64,000 nucleotides of DNA from Tupaia tana (GCA_026018925.1 JAKSZU010000016.1:2541501-2605500); one strand, 5' to 3'; shown: positions 1 to 11,560, numbered from the stretch's first letter. Translations and numbers: made by a program. The notes: generated from the sequence alone by a model not told the origin.

Positions 1-1349
1 TAATTTTTATCTTTGTTCCTCTCTAGGTTAGGTGTTTCTTTCCCTTCTCTAGCTTCTTCAAGATTTTTCCCTTTAACTTTGACTTTCTTGTGTGATACGC
101 GTAGTTGTAATTTCCTCATTTTTGTTTTGGGTTTATTTTGGTTTTGCTTGTATTTATTCTGCTTAGTGTTCTCTGAGCTTTCTGAATCTGCAGTTTGGAG
201 ACTGAAAAGCTGGCGACGTTCCCGTCAATGCCTCTCCTCAGTTCCCCTCTTTCTTCTCTCCTGTTGTTCTCTCATTGGTCCGCTCTGCCCACCGTTCCTA
301 GGTATTCTGTCCGTGTGCGCGGCACCCTCTCCTCTCTGGTTTTCAGTGTTAGCACTTTCTGTTTTCATATCCTCGAGCTCAGCTCTTCCCAGCTCTGTCC
401 ACCCCACTAAGGAGCTGACGACAGGCATCTGAAATTTCTCTGAGAGTGACGTTTCCTTCGAGCCCTTTGTTAGAACTTTGTCTCCGTTTCCCGTCGTGCT
501 GGCCTGTCGTCTACCTCATGCACAGCGTAGTGAGCCCGTCACTGTGAGCTGTTTTCAACGCTTGGGCTGATCATCCATCGTGGCAGTCTTGCCTGTCCGA
601 GTCTGGTTCTGCTTGCTCTGCCTCTTCTGTCTCTTGCCTTTTAGTAAGTCTTGTCATTTATTTTTCTTTCAGACCCAGACTGATGTCCTGAGTGACAGGA
701 AGTGCAGTAAGTAGGCCGCGAGTAACACCATGGTGGTGTGCGGAGGAGCATGCGCCGGCAGGCCTTGGGCGGCCCGTGCCTCTGCGTGGGAGCCGCGGGT
801 GCTGCTTGCATTTGTACTCCCACCGGTGGGAAAGGATGGCTAGAAATGCCCCTTCTGCACGGAAGGCCAGAGTAGGTGGGAGCTGGGTGTTTCCCCTCCG
901 CTAAGTGAGTTAGGCTCTGCTAAAACTCCAGGTTAGGCCCTGATACACAGTTCATCCTGAGGGCAGGCCTTTGTAGAACAGAATGCTCCAGTTACTTGGA
1001 ATAGTTTATTTTTTTCTTATCTTCGCTTGAAGGGAGAAGGGAATTTTCTCTGATTTTCATTGTGAGAACTGGTTGAACCCCCAGGAGCAAATCTCCTAGA
1101 AGTCCACTCCTTCCCCATGAGCACTGTCCGCTCCCCAGCTAGGATTTGTAACTCTCAATAGGCCCACGCTAAGTCTCCAGCAGTATGGCAATTGCAGTTC
1201 AGGCTGTCCGACTCCGATGTGTGGAGGTTTCTGCTAGGGGGTTCACTCTAGGACGTCGAGGTTCTCTGTGTCCGCCTTTCTGTCTGTGCCTTTTAGAAGA
1301 AAGTGCTCTGTCCTGTGACCTCACTGTTCTGATGCATCTAGGAAGAGTT
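1..1349. other. unassigned stretch, pyrimidine-rich
   Basis: No gene or repeat is recognised. The first 400 bases are unusually rich in C and T on the + strand, which keeps frames open on both strands (13-432 +, 225-428 -). The translations are low-complexity S/L/F-rich peptides without any domain, so I do not call them genes. The stretch may be the decayed upstream part of the L2 that follows. Confidence 0.4.
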
Positions 1350-1895
1350 GATGGTCCGGCTTGCTAAGCTTTCACCTGTCCCAGCTCAGTGGACTTCCGC
1401 ATCCCTTCCAGGCCACGCTGAGAGCTCCTTCCTGTTCTCTAACACCTTCTGCCACGAGTCCGTGCTGCTCCCTGGAGCTCGCTTGCACTCTCTCACGCTC
1501 TCTCGGGTATAACTCTAACCAGTACCTGTCATTCAGAGCAAATGTCACTTCTGCCCAGAAGCCTTCTCTGATACTTTTTTAACATACAAATAGTTTTTCT
1601 TTTTACTCTTCCATAATACCTGCCTGTTATAGCACTTTATAACTTTGTATCATAGTAATTTATGTTTATATATTAAAGTTCCTACTAGATTGTAATGTCC
1701 TTGGAACCAGGAACTAATTTTGATTACTCATTGTATTCCATAAGACTACTATTTACTATTGGGTCATAGGAAGAGTCATGGTGTTTTTTTTGTGTCTTTC
1801 TATGAAAAATGTGTCATGACTTTTCCAACCACCCAATATGTCTATGGGCATAAGAGACACAGTAAATAAACATTTGGGAAATGGATGAGTTAATT
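1350..1895 (+). mobile_element. L2 LINE, 3' end (split by a MITE)
   Basis: This is an old L2 3' end in the sense direction. The hallmarks run in the L2 order: caaatgtcacttctgcccagaag, then ccttctctga, then tatagcactttataac, then ctagattgtaatgtccttgg and accaggaac, and after the insertion cacagtaaataaacatttggg, which corresponds to the usual 'cacagtaggtgctcaataaatatttg' ending. Positions 1757-1838 are a foreign insert. Upstream of 1500 the match is weaker. It is not coding. Confidence 0.8.
1757..1838. mobile_element. mariner-type MITE, about 82 bp
   Basis: The element begins tattgggtcataggaagagtcatg and ends with the imperfect inverse (catgacttttccaaccaccc then aata), so the two halves form terminal inverted repeats of about 26 bp with about 21 matches. 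Length and layout are those of MADE1-like elements, internal-deletion products of mariner transposons, and the tattgggttgg start resembles mariner ends. It interrupts the L2, so it is younger than that L2. It cannot move on its own because it has no transposase. Confidence 0.65.
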
Positions 1896-2103
1896 ACGTC
1901 TACTGCTGTCATTAACATTAATTTCCGTAACTGTCAAGGAAGCCATAACGTAATCTGTCCCGTGGCTAGGTATTGATGTACTATTACATATGAGAGCTTT
2001 GCGTATTTTGAAAATTAATTTCTAAATGAAAACTCTCAACTCTTGATGTTTCAGTTAGTTTCAAGGCAAGGACCAGACTCGGTTAAACTTTGAGAAGTTT
2101 AAA
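1896..2103. other. unassigned stretch
   Basis: AT-rich sequence without a recognisable repeat or open frame. Confidence 0.3.
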
Positions 2104-2165
2104 GCATTTTTCAAGTTTATTTATTTCTTCCATGAGAAAGAGAGAGAGTCTGAGAGATGCAGCTT

Positions 2166-2209
<44 letters not shown>

Positions 2210-2360
2210 CATCCTCAACAAGATCTCATGCCATAATCCCCTCTAGCCAGCCAGGACCACCGGCATGCATTGGTGCAACCTCTGTCTTCCATCTGGCCTC
2301 CCACATTGTAGAGCATTGCCTTAACACTGCATCACCAGAGCTGGGCCTCCACCCAGGGTA
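2104..2360 (-). mobile_element. family-2 SINE, antisense
   Basis: Reading on the - strand it has a tRNA-like head (tggtgatgcagtgttaaggcaatgctctac), then gattatggcatgagatcttg and aggatgcttctctctctc, then a tail ending agaaataaataaac. The same block (gcaccctcgacaggatctca) recurs at 44.08 kb. Its CT tract has expanded into a (GA)n microsatellite. No clear target-site duplication was found. Confidence 0.6.
2167..2208. repeat. (GA)n microsatellite
   Basis: About 20 uninterrupted AG/GA dinucleotides lie inside the family-2 SINE, at the place where the other copies have a short ctctctgtctctc tract. The microsatellite therefore grew from SINE sequence. Confidence 0.95.
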
Positions 2361-2407
2361 TGCAGTATTGCATGGCAGGGGAGCTGCAGAGTCTCTTGGT
2401 TACAACA

Positions 2408-3327
2408 TTTACAAATGACGTCACCATTCCTTTGCTGTAGCCAATTGCTTCTGCGTTGACCTTCAGTGTGCCTCTGAAATTGCTAGATTTAGGCAGTTCA
2501 ATACTGGGGTGGAGGAGACCCTCTCAAACTCTACTTATCTTTGCTCCATTCTCTAACTCATGTCTCAGCGGATGTAACTAGAAGGTGCATTCAAAGCAGT
2601 ACTTCTCACGTGAAATTAAATATGGGGCAACAATGTCTTCATTTTACCTTACTTCTGGAGTCTCGGAAAGGGCTGGCCGCTTTTGTAACTGGCTCATGTC
2701 TCTGGCACTGAGCTCCTGGCGGCTCCTTGTCTCCGCTTCCAACTCAGTTACCAGATAAAGCAACCGCGGCTCAATGCTGTTCCCGCCGTCCTTCATCGCC
2801 ATCCCTGACGTCAATAGTGGAACTTAAGGCTTTGGATTCTTGAGAATTCAAGAACTGATTTAGTCCATGTGTACCCCGTCCATGTCTGAGCACACTGGAC
2901 GTCCTCCAGGTATGGGTTTCATCAGATACTACTGAGAGCGAATGCCTGTGCCACAACTGTCACCAACGAGTATGGAAATCAAAAATGTTTATCTGAAATA
3001 AAAGAAAATATAAGACCACTGCTTCTCAACGCAAATGACCTAGTGCTACCACTTGAAGTCGATTATTCCCCAATAATTGTAGTTCTTTGAACACCTGCTG
3101 GTTTTCTGGCTTTGCAAGTTTGTGAGCCTTCACTAGGGTTTTCACCGTGCCTTTTCTGGGTCTGATGTCACTCCACAGGGTGGCAGAGCACCCCTCTCAA
3201 TGTTCAGGTAGTCTCTGACTACGCTAAGGGAACACCACCCCCCGGCCATCTGTTGACCTTAGAGAACAAGCCAGCAAATATCTACATTCTGAGGTGAGAA
3301 CTTTAGATTTCTCAAAATTTCTCAGTC
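2408..3327. other. unassigned stretch
   Basis: No recognisable repeat or gene. Open frames are under 65 codons and show no domain. Confidence 0.35.
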
Positions 3328-3495
3328 TAGCAGGTGGCATGGTGGTGGTTAAGGCACTGGACTCCCACATGGCTGGCCATGGTTCAAGTCCCAGACCTGG
3401 CACCTTGCTTTCTCACTTTCTTTCTGTCTTTCTCTGGTGAGCACATGTGCCCTTTAGCAAGTAATAATGATAAATAAAATTAGATAAATAATTCT
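3328..3495 (+). mobile_element. tRNA-derived SINE, short subfamily c
   Basis: The head is caggtggcatggtgg(tgg)ttaaggcactggactcccacatgg with a B box variant ggttcaagtcc. It jumps from 'acctggcacc' directly to ttgctttctcactttc, so the central 100 bases of the full SINE are absent. The tail is gcacatgtgccctttagcaa followed by (ATAAAT)n-like sequence. Confidence 0.85.
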
Positions 3496-3798
3496 TTGAA
3501 AAAGGTCTTATTTCTCACTTTTTAACTTCATTGTGAACCTACATGTTAGGTATCTCATCCACATGAATGAAGCAAGTGTTGCAAACCCTCCATATACTAC
3601 ATGCAATCCTTGGTGGTGACGACACATTATGTAGCTATTGATTATACTTCTTGAGTATGTTAAGAAATATTAAAAGGATATTGCCTCAGAAATTTTTAGT
3701 AATGGCCTTATATTCTGAAAAGATTTGAAAATAAGTTCATTTCACCAAGGTTTTTCAGATGCAAACTGTCAAAAAGTTAGAATTAAGATGGCATTATT

Positions 3799-3974
3799 GG
3801 GGCTGGCAGGTGGCATGGTGGTTAAGAGTGCTGGACTCCCACATGGCCAACCGTGGTTTGAGTCCCAGTCCTGGTGGCTTGCTTTCTAATTTTTTTTCTC
3901 TCCCCCCCCCCCCGGTCAAATTCAAATAAATGAATTAAATAAATAAAATTAAATAAAAATAATGATTTTAAAAA
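3799..3974 (+). mobile_element. tRNA-derived SINE, short subfamily c
   Basis: Starts ggggctggcaggtggcatggtggttaag. Like the copy at 3.33 kb it lacks the central block and ends in repeated aaataaat. It is flanked by a target-site duplication, aagatggcattatt (3785-3798) and aagatagcattatt (3975-3988), which fixes both ends. The run of C at 3904-3914 replaces part of the CT tract. Confidence 0.9.
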
Positions 3975-4062
3975 AAGATAGCATTATTACCCCATATTTC
4001 ACATGAACAATAAGCAGGATTGACAGTAGATTTAGATCCATTTGATCTAAAATAAATGTGCT

Positions 4063-4330
4063 GGGGCCAGCAGGAGGCATGGTGGTTAAGGCACTGGACT
4101 CCCATATGGCTGATTGCAGTTTGAGTCCCAGACCTGGCGGCTTGAAAATCATGCCAAACATGTGTGTGTGTGTGCCCAAAATTCCAGGAGGAGAATGGAG
4201 GAGTAGGGATTGCAGTGTGGCCATCCCCCTTGGGAGGCGACTTCTCACTTTCCTTCTCACTGTCTCTGTCCTCTCCTACAAACACATGTTCCCTATGGCA
4301 AAAACCTTAAAAAATAAAATATAAAATAGA
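4063..4330 (+). mobile_element. tRNA-derived SINE, subfamily b
   Basis: Full length. The head is ggggccagcaggaggcatggtggttaaggcactgg, the body gagaatggaggagtagggattgcagtgtggccatccccc, and the end ccctatggcaaaaacctt plus A-rich tail. It shows the b markers gtggttaaggcactgg and cccaaaattccag. A weak flanking repeat (aataaatgtgct / aataggtgtgtt) may be the target duplication. Confidence 0.9.
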
Positions 4331-5867
4331 ATAGGTGTGTTGATGATCATTAAAATGTGTGATTTCTGTTTTTCTCAAAGTTTCTAATAAAATTCAGTCC
4401 GAGAGTGTACTGAGGAGGCTATGATTTTTAGGGAAAGGGTAAAGGTAAACATTTATAAATAGGAGCTATAATTAAGAGTCATCATTTCAATCAAACTTAA
4501 TTTACAGAATGGCTTACTGCTCTATGGAAAAACAATGTGAAAATGTGAAATGCCTTAGTCTGCTGTCTTGAGATACCACAACTCTCAGTAGACAAGGATT
4601 AAATCAGTTAACTATGTCTTTTTAAAACTCCATAAGATTTAATGCAACCATGACATTTTTGCTTCCTCCTCTATTAGGTGTGAACTCCACTAAGAGTTTA
4701 TAAAGGTGTTTTGGGAGAAACAGAATACAATCTTTGCCAAGCCTGACCGAGTAAGGATTTATAGAGGAGGATTTGTATAACTTAAGTCAATAAAGTCCCC
4801 AAAAGGAGTAATTGGAACATCTGGAATCAATAATCTCCTAGGACTAGTTTCCTCTCCTCGACTTCTCTTCTCTTTTGCTTTCTGGCAGGTTACCCAGCCA
4901 ACACCTCCAGAAGTTATATTCGGTTTGAGAATTGGAATATCTGTGGGGACACAGCTGCAAACATCAGCATAAGGTCAGGACGAGATCAACCACGCAGAGA
5001 ATTTAGGAGATGGGAGTTGGACGTCAGTTCCCTTTGTGTGTATTTTTTCGTTACAAACTAAATAGGACCCTTGTAAGAAATAATAGCATGGTTTTTTAAA
5101 AAAATCAATATCTAAGTACAACAAACACAGATCATCTATTAAAAATGAGCCAGAATAAAGGAGAAAAATCAAGATCATGTATTAATTCAATTTGTCTCAA
5201 TGAACATAAGCTGCTGAAATGAAAAGCAGCATGTCACCCTCTCTCAAAGCACATGAATATTGAGTTGAGAAGCCAAACTGAAGAGCTGTGAAAGAAGTAG
5301 CCCTAACTTCCTTCTCTTTTTAACAGTGTCACTGCCTGGTTGTTCAAACAGAAACCAGAGACACATCCTTGACTTCTTTCCTTATTATGAATTTTTCTTA
5401 AAGTAAAACAGGAAACTGGGGGGTTGAGGTTCTTTGTGTATTTCGTTTTGCTACAGTTTTGCTTTGGGATTAGTAGAATGTGAAGTTGAAGAGGGCAGTG
5501 TGGTGGACTGCGCTGTTCTCACTGTGCCTAGAATAGGAAATGATACCCGATCACGTTGTAGGTGCTCCATATCGAAGCGTTTAGAGACTGTAATACCAGT
5601 GACATTTCAGAGCAGAAAAGAGGCAACCGAATCAACCTGCGCTAATTGTGGCATGGGAAAGAAGGTGCCTAGAAGTTTATCCACTTTTAGTGAGTTACTT
5701 ATCGTTTCCAAATCAAAGCTTTCTCACCTCAAAATAGAGATGAACAGGAACACTGACATCACACTATTCTTGTGCACATCACCGGTGCTCCGTCTTCTCT
5801 CTCTTCCTTCTTCCTTCTAATGGATCCTCACTGAAGAAGAGGAAGCAAGAGACTTCATGCAGACAAG
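4331..5867. other. unassigned stretch
   Basis: No repeat is assigned with confidence. Positions 4900-4975 (gagaattggaatatctgtggggacac) recall the end of an old mammalian repeat, but I cannot name it. The open frame 5434-5820 (128 codons) has no domain, no plausible start context and no splice signals, and I do not call it a gene. Confidence 0.3.
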
Positions 5868-5880
5868 AGTAAACAGCAGT

Positions 5881-6122
5881 GGGACCAGCAGTTAGCGTAG
5901 TGGCTATGTCACTGAACTCTCACGTAGCTGACTGCGGTTCGAGCCCCGGACCCGGGTGCTTGTGCGTGTGTGCCTAAGATCCCAAGAGGAGAATGGAGGA
6001 GAAGGGATTGTGGTGTGGCCATCCCCCCTGGGGGGTGATTTCTCGCTTTCTCTCTCTCTCTCTGTCTTTCGGTGAGTGCACACGCCCTATAGCAAAAAAC
6101 TCTCAAAAATAAAAAATAAAGA
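5881..6122 (+). mobile_element. tRNA-derived SINE, subfamily a
   Basis: Head gggaccagcagttagcgtagtggctatgtc, B box ggttcgagccc, end ccctatagcaaaaaactctc plus A tail. A perfect 13-bp target-site duplication, agtaaacagcagt, lies at 5868-5880 and 6123-6135. The stretch after 'acccgg' is shortened relative to other a copies. Confidence 0.95.
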
Positions 6123-6135
6123 AGTAAACAGCAGT

Positions 6136-7769
6136 TCCCAGGGTGATGGGACTGAAGTGAGAATCTAACTGCTCCCTGGAAGCAACCAGAGTTGGTGTGA
6201 GATGGGTCTGGGGTGAATGAAAGGGACCCAGGGTAGTGTGAGTGTCAGAGAACAGACGCCCATCAGGAATCATGTCTCAGAAAGACCTGTGACAGAAAGT
6301 GGACCTGTCCAGGGTCCCACGCACAGTGAGCCTTCCTGCCACAGCTGGGGTGCAGGCTGGGCAAGGGGAATTTACATGCCTACATTGATCGTCGCGATTG
6401 CTTCCCTTTGTTCATGGCAGAGCAGGTGCACAGGACAGAGAGAGACAGAGACACACAGAAAGGAGCACCCTCCCCGGAGTCTGGTCACGTCTCCATCCCT
6501 CCATCCGGTTCTCCAGCCTGTCAAGGCCTGGGCTCCCACGTGCACGCCAGGCTTCGGGCCCAGGGTCCGCAGTGTGGTAGCCATGTGGAGTCTGGCTTCT
6601 CTTGAGCAGCACATGTCACTGTACCGTAGAGCTTGCCTGGTCTTGTCACTTTTCTGAATTGAAGTTTTACCAAAAACCTGGTCAGTTAAAATTGTTACTG
6701 ACACTGAGCCAGAAAGTGGCTGCCATCTTGACAGTGTCCGATGTGGAAGATGATAAATAGCACCCACTCTGGGCCTCATCGTGCCTCCTCCTGGGCACCA
6801 GGACACGAGTAAAGCCCCAGTTCTGAGTACAGGACTGTCAGCTGGTGTGGCCACTCCCTCCTGGGAACTGGGAGTCTGTGGATATGACCCACGGAAAGGA
6901 AAGAAGGAGCGAGAGGTCACAAAGGACAAAGGACGTACATGCTGTGAAATCGTGAGATCGCGGCCTTTCCAAATTGCCAACCCTGGAATCACGTTTTCGA
7001 AGGCACAGGAGAATCAAATGTTTTCACTCTAATGGAAATGCCTATTTCATTATTAATGAAAATGTAGATGTTTGTTCCAAGAGCAGGAGATATGTTTATT
7101 CATTAGCCGCCTTGGATATTCACGTCTTAAGAGGTCTTTTTAAAAGGTTCCATTCCAGTAGAGTTTTCCTGTGTGGTGGGGTTAGCCGAAGGACATAAAT
7201 ATTCTAGAATTTCCATTAAACTCCATAATTCAGGTTAGTTCTGCTAACTTGAATTAATTCTGTTGGTTCAAGTAATAGACTGTAAACTTTGATTAATGAG
7301 TGAATACCGATGTCATTTTACAAAAAATAGTGTTAATTCTGATCAAAGTGTGCAGCCACTGTGTGTATGCTCAAAATCCATAAAACCTTGTTGTCACCTG
7401 TTATTTATTCATGAAAGGCACTCGAAGAGATTGATTACGTTTGAATTGCCTTTTATTTCCATCCCCAGTCCAGAGAGTGTGATGGGGATACTGTCAGGAC
7501 AGTCTTTAATACATTTAGGGTATGTCTTGGTTTTAAGATCCCCGAAATACTTGGAACTATTGATGTATAGGACACCCGTTAAGAACTTAAACAGAAGAGC
7601 ATGTTGGTTCCATAACTTGAAAATATACTTTACTCTTTCTGCTCAATAGCTTAAAGAATATGGACATTTTGATTTTCATCAACTTTTACACAGAAAAAGC
7701 TTAATAATGAATTGTTACAGTAGGTAGGCGTATCTGTATTTATTTTTAGTGAGCCAATTTTAGAATGGC
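6136..7769. other. unassigned stretch, possibly one decayed SINE
   Basis: Positions 6405-6620 contain gagcaggtgcacaggacagagagagacagag, similar to the antisense tail of a diverged SINE (d), but the head is not convincing. The rest holds nothing recognisable. The 206-codon frame at 6372-6992 (-) has no domain and overlaps this element. Confidence 0.3.
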
Positions 7770-8870
7770 CTAATATTGTAAGCTTACACAATGATTAAAA
7801 AGATAATGAAGACATTTCCCATACACCCCACCCTCAGTTTCCTCTATCATTAGCACCTCACATTAGAATGGTGCATTTTTCCCAAGTTGAAACATTATTA
7901 TTAAGTCTACACTGTAATCAAATGTGCTCAGTTTTCCTCTAGTGTCTGTTTTCAGTTCGACGGTCCCATCCAGAATACCCCGTGGTGTCAGTAGACATGT
8001 CTCTTTAATTTCTTTTGGACTGTGACAGTTCCTCAGACCTTTCTCGTTTTGGATGACTTAACATTTTGAGGATTATGAGTCAAGCAAGCAACCTGTAGAC
8101 TGCCCCTCGGGGTGGGTGTTCTGATGCCTCTTCCTGAGCAGACTGGAGTCGTGGGTGAAGAGGTGGAGTCACGCTCGCCTTGCCACATCAGGGGTGCACG
8201 CAACATGGTTGCCATTGATGCGAACCTTCATCGCCTGGCCGGAGGGGTGCCTGTCAGGGGTTTCCACCCTAGAATTAATCCTTTTTTTCTCTTTGTCATG
8301 CACTGTACTCTTTGGAAGGAAGGTATGGTGCGCTAACCACATGTAGGTGGGAACCATATTCTACCTTCTGAAGGACAAAGTATATACATCTATAATTTGT
8401 CATTCTTCTGCACGTGAGATTCACATATTTCCCTTTTACAATTTGTATAATAATTTACTTGTATCAGTTAGAGCTCATGGACATTTACTTAGTATTTGGG
8501 ATTATAACCCAATCCTGCTTTATTTCATTACTCCAATTGCTCTAGCCACATCATTGAGCGCTATCTCGGCTGGACCCTGCCTCTGTGCAGTACACCCGCC
8601 AGTGCTCGGTGGTTTTGTTTTCACTTCGTCTGAGCACTCTTTGCTTCTAGCACTGAAGGTGCTCCCGGGTCCTCGTGTGTGTTACCTGCCTCAGCCCCGG
8701 AACCAGCTGTTTCTCCAGGCTCTGGTTAGAGCAGGGTGGAGGCTGTGCCTGCTCCCTGGTACCAGCTGTCGTGGTTCTAGGCCTCCTTGGTGTGACGAGC
8801 ATGAGACTAGAAGTCTGTGTACAGCTCGTTTACACACCACTCTCAACCCTCGCTACCTACGTCGTGTAAA
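7770..8870. mobile_element. old L1-associated repeat block
   Basis: The order of phrases (catacaccccaccctcagtttcc, cccatccagaataccccgtg, gacatgtctctttaatttc, ctgtgacagttcctcagac, gtactctttggaaggaaggt, gttacctgcctcagcccc) matches a widespread ancient mammalian repeat that I associate with L1M elements. Which part of the element it is, and its orientation, I cannot settle from memory. Its many small gaps keep a long frame open by chance. Confidence 0.55.
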
Positions 8871-8970
8871 CAGGATTCGTACAGCCAGCTCCACTCCGGT
8901 CCCTGACCGTGGGCCAGCCAGCCTCTCGTTGCTCATCTGCAGCTTCCCACTACAGCATGAGCCCGGCTTT

Positions 8971-9560
8971 CATCATCACAGATATGTGAGGGGAGGTTTA
9001 TTACGGGAATCGACTTACTCAGTTACCGCGGCCAAGAAACCCCGTGATATGTATCTGCAGACTGAGAATCAAGACAGACGGCGGTACAGTTCAGTCTGGG
9101 TCCACAGGTCTGAGAGCCAGGCAGCCAGTGGTGTACCCCTAGTCAGAGGCCAAAAGCCCAAGAGCAGGCAGTGGGTAGAAGCAGAGGGAACAGTACAAGT
9201 CCTGGAATCCAAAGATCCAGGAACTGGGAGATCTGATGTCCAGAGACAGGAGAAGACAGATATCCCAGACTCAGGGAGATAACGAAGCCAGTTCATCCTT
9301 CCTCCAGCTTTTCATGCTGCCCGAGCGCTCAGTGAACCTAGCTGTGCCTGCTCACAGGGTGAGGGGTCTTCTGTGCTCAGTCCACCAAGTCCAGTGTCAG
9401 TGTTTTCCAGACACACCTCACAGACACCCAGAGATAATATCTGGCCTGCTATCTAGTTATCCCATAGCCAATCAAGTTGACATAAAATTAAGTATCGTGA
9501 CATATCTTGTAGTTTCAGAACTGGTGACCTCTGACCCTGTGGGAAGCAGTGTCATGACCT
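8971..9560. mobile_element. old interspersed repeat, probably L1M-associated
   Basis: The phrases ggaggtttattacgggaatcg, ggtctgagagccaggcagcc, gatatcccagactcagg, gtccaccaagtccagtgtcagtg and caatcaagttgacataaaatt follow the order of a common old mammalian repeat (ttattataagaattggctcac ... caagttgacacataaaattaacc). I place it with L1M only tentatively. It abuts the block at 7.77-8.87 kb. Confidence 0.5.
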
Positions 9561-9713
9561 GACCTCAGTGCCAATGTGTACATTTCCTTCTGGCCACAGT
9601 TTTGCTTCGTTCACTTGTTTCTAATGCGCTCAGGGAGATTGTTTCTAGCTTTGTAATACATTTGGACAATTTAGTCACATTCTACATTCTGTCTGTGTAT
9701 AAAATCTGTATAC

Positions 9714-9965
9714 TTTTTTTTTGGAGGGGGGAGAGTGTTTTGCTATAGGGTGCGTGTGCTCACCAGACAGACAGAGACAGAGAGATATAAAGCGAGAAAT
9801 CACCCCCCAGGGGGGATGGCCACACCGCAATCCCTTCTCCTCCATTCTCCTCTTGGGATTTTGGGCATGCACGCACACGCGCCATGCGTGAGTTTTAAGC
9901 CACTGGGTTTGGGACGCGACTACATGGGAGTCCAGCAACATAGCCATTACACTAACTGCTGGTCC
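9714..9965 (-). mobile_element. tRNA-derived SINE, subfamily a
   Basis: Full-length antisense copy: poly-T, tgctatagggtgcgtgtgctc, caccccccaggggggatgg, gccattacactaactgctggtcc. Target-site duplication ctgtatac at 9706-9713 and 9966-9973. Confidence 0.95.
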
Positions 9966-9977
9966 CTGTATACATAT

Positions 9978-10220
9978 TTTTTCATTAAATTCTATTTTTA
10001 TTTCTTCCGTGAGCGAAAGAGACAGAGAGAGGCATCCCCCAATTGCAGCCCCCACACTGCAATCCTCCCCCAGCCCAAGCCAGCCCCAGATGACAGTCGT
10101 GTGCGCACCTGCTGTGCCCTGGGAGAGCTTCAGATGAGAAGCCAGAACCTTCCCATGTGGCTCAGCCCTGCGGTGTCCCGTGACCGCGGTGCTGCCTCTG
10201 GCCTCGACCTGCCTAATCAC
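9978..10220 (-). mobile_element. family-2 SINE, antisense
   Basis: tttatttcttccgtgagcgaaagagacagagagaggcatc is the tail shared with the copies at 2.1 and 44.1 kb. The - strand reads through gaggattgcagtgtggggg to a head near 10210. It sits directly next to a subfamily a SINE. Confidence 0.6.
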
Positions 10221-10309
10221 TGAAAGGTAGCATGGTTGCTTTCAAGGTTTGGTAATTTTCAGTAAAGTTGTTATAGTATTGTGGAAGTTATTGAGTAAAC
10301 CTAAGTTTT

Positions 10310-10610
10310 CAGCTCATCTGATCAAGTTCCTGGACACGTGATTGCTAAGACATGTGGTAAAGCTGCATTTAGCACTTTAAGAAACTGCCAAAATGTCTTC
10401 GAAAGATGTTTAGCAATGCCACCAGTAATAAATGGGAGTTCGTGTTGCTCCACATACTGGCCCCAGCTGCCACTGTCAGGTTTTAGTCCTGTGTGTTGTT
10501 TGGTATTGCTTGGGCTCTTCATCATGTAGTAGTTATGCAGTGTTTCCTCACTTTCAAATGCAGTCGTCTCTGACGTGACGTTGAGCATCTTTCCATTTTG
10601 AAGCTGAAAC
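10310..10610 (-). mobile_element. L1 fragment, antisense
   Basis: On the + strand the phrases gaaactgccaaaatgtcttcgaaagatg, gcaatgccaccagtaataaatggg, gttcgtgttgctccacata and gacgttgagcatctttccattttg are the reverse complement of the segment just downstream of L1 ORF2, the same segment seen in sense at 37.7 kb. It has decayed and has no coding capacity. Confidence 0.8.
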
Positions 10611-10866
10611 CAGAAGTAACCTAGAGTCCATCAAATAACGGTATTTTATGACAGATTGGATTCATGAAGGATTTCATAAACACTTTGAGTGTGATTTGGA
10701 TCTAAAAAATATTTTATTACATCATATAACTAATAAAGTGCTTTAAAATCATGCAGGAGTCACCTCTCAACACTACACCATGTGTTTTGTAAAATCCTCC
10801 TTACTCTCTGACTAGAGTCCACGACATTGCTAAATATTCTGACATGAGGAGCATGATCCTCATCTG
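10611..10866. other. unassigned stretch
   Basis: AT-rich sequence with nothing recognisable. Confidence 0.3.
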
Positions 10867-10877
10867 TCCTTCCTTTT

Positions 10878-11130
10878 TTATTAAGAGGTTTTTGCTATAG
10901 GGTATGTGTGCTTGCCAGAAAGACAGAGAGACAGAAAGTGAGAAATCACCCCCCCCCCCCCCCCCCGGGGAGATGGCCACACTGCAATCCCTTCTCCTCC
11001 ATTTTCCTCTCGGGATCTTGGGCATGCATGCACACCTGGCGTGAGTTTAAGCCACCAGGTCTGGGACTTGAACCACAGTAAACTACATGGGAGTCCAGCA
11101 ACATAGCCATTTCGCCAACTGCTGGTCCCC
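10878..11130 (-). mobile_element. tRNA-derived SINE, subfamily a
   Basis: Full-length antisense copy with the usual tgctatagggtatgtgtgctt start and caactgctggtcc end. The ccccccaggg block has grown to about 18 C. Target-site duplication tccttcctttt at 10867-10877 and 11133-11143. Confidence 0.92.
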
Positions 11131-11340
11131 TATCCTTCCTTTTGTTGGCAGTGAGTCAAGAATCTTGCCAGTAGTTGATCTCCAAGGATCATATGAGTCC
11201 TCAGTCATAGAGGAAGGTACTCTAAGAGTTGCCAATTACTTGAGAGAATGCACAAATGCGCTCATGTCCAGAAGAGACAAATAAATAAATTGTATTTTCC
11301 ATTTTTTTTTTCTAGTAACCCTGGTATCAAGTAGATAAAG

Positions 11341-11560
11341 TTGAGTAAAAAGTTTATGAGAAAAAGGCTTCAAGTGGGTAATAAGGGGTGGGAGAGAGGG
11401 GATCAAGGAAAAACAAAAACATTTAGTAGAAACAAAATGAAGTTATCTGTTGTTGATGATATATATGGTAATATCTTTGACCTGCATTGTATTCATTGCT
11501 GGAAAAGACCATTTTGTACACTGTAATGATGTATGGTGATTAAATGTAAATTCAAAAATT
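11341..11560 (+). repeat. unnamed interspersed repeat, copy 1
   Basis: Collinear with 15279-15572. Shared phrases include gttgttgatgata-atatggtaatatc, cattgtattc-tgctgg, cattttgtac, tgtaatgatgta and gtgattaaatgtaaa. It ends in an A-rich sequence, so it may be the 3' end of a retrotransposon, perhaps a lineage-specific L1 3' UTR. I do not recognise the family. Confidence 0.6.

Noticed and set aside
13..432. 139-codon frame (+)
   Set aside because: Low-complexity S/L/F-rich translation of a pyrimidine-rich stretch; no start context or family.
4860..4990. Possible exon after tgctttctggcag
   Set aside because: A pyrimidine tract and AG exist, but there is no frame continuity or donor, and the segment resembles an old repeat end.
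6372..6992. 206-codon open frame (-)
   Set aside because: No domain and no splice pattern; it overlaps a probable decayed SINE.
8347..9282. 311-codon open frame (+)
   Set aside because: It crosses the border of two old repeat blocks, has no domain and its composition follows the repeats.
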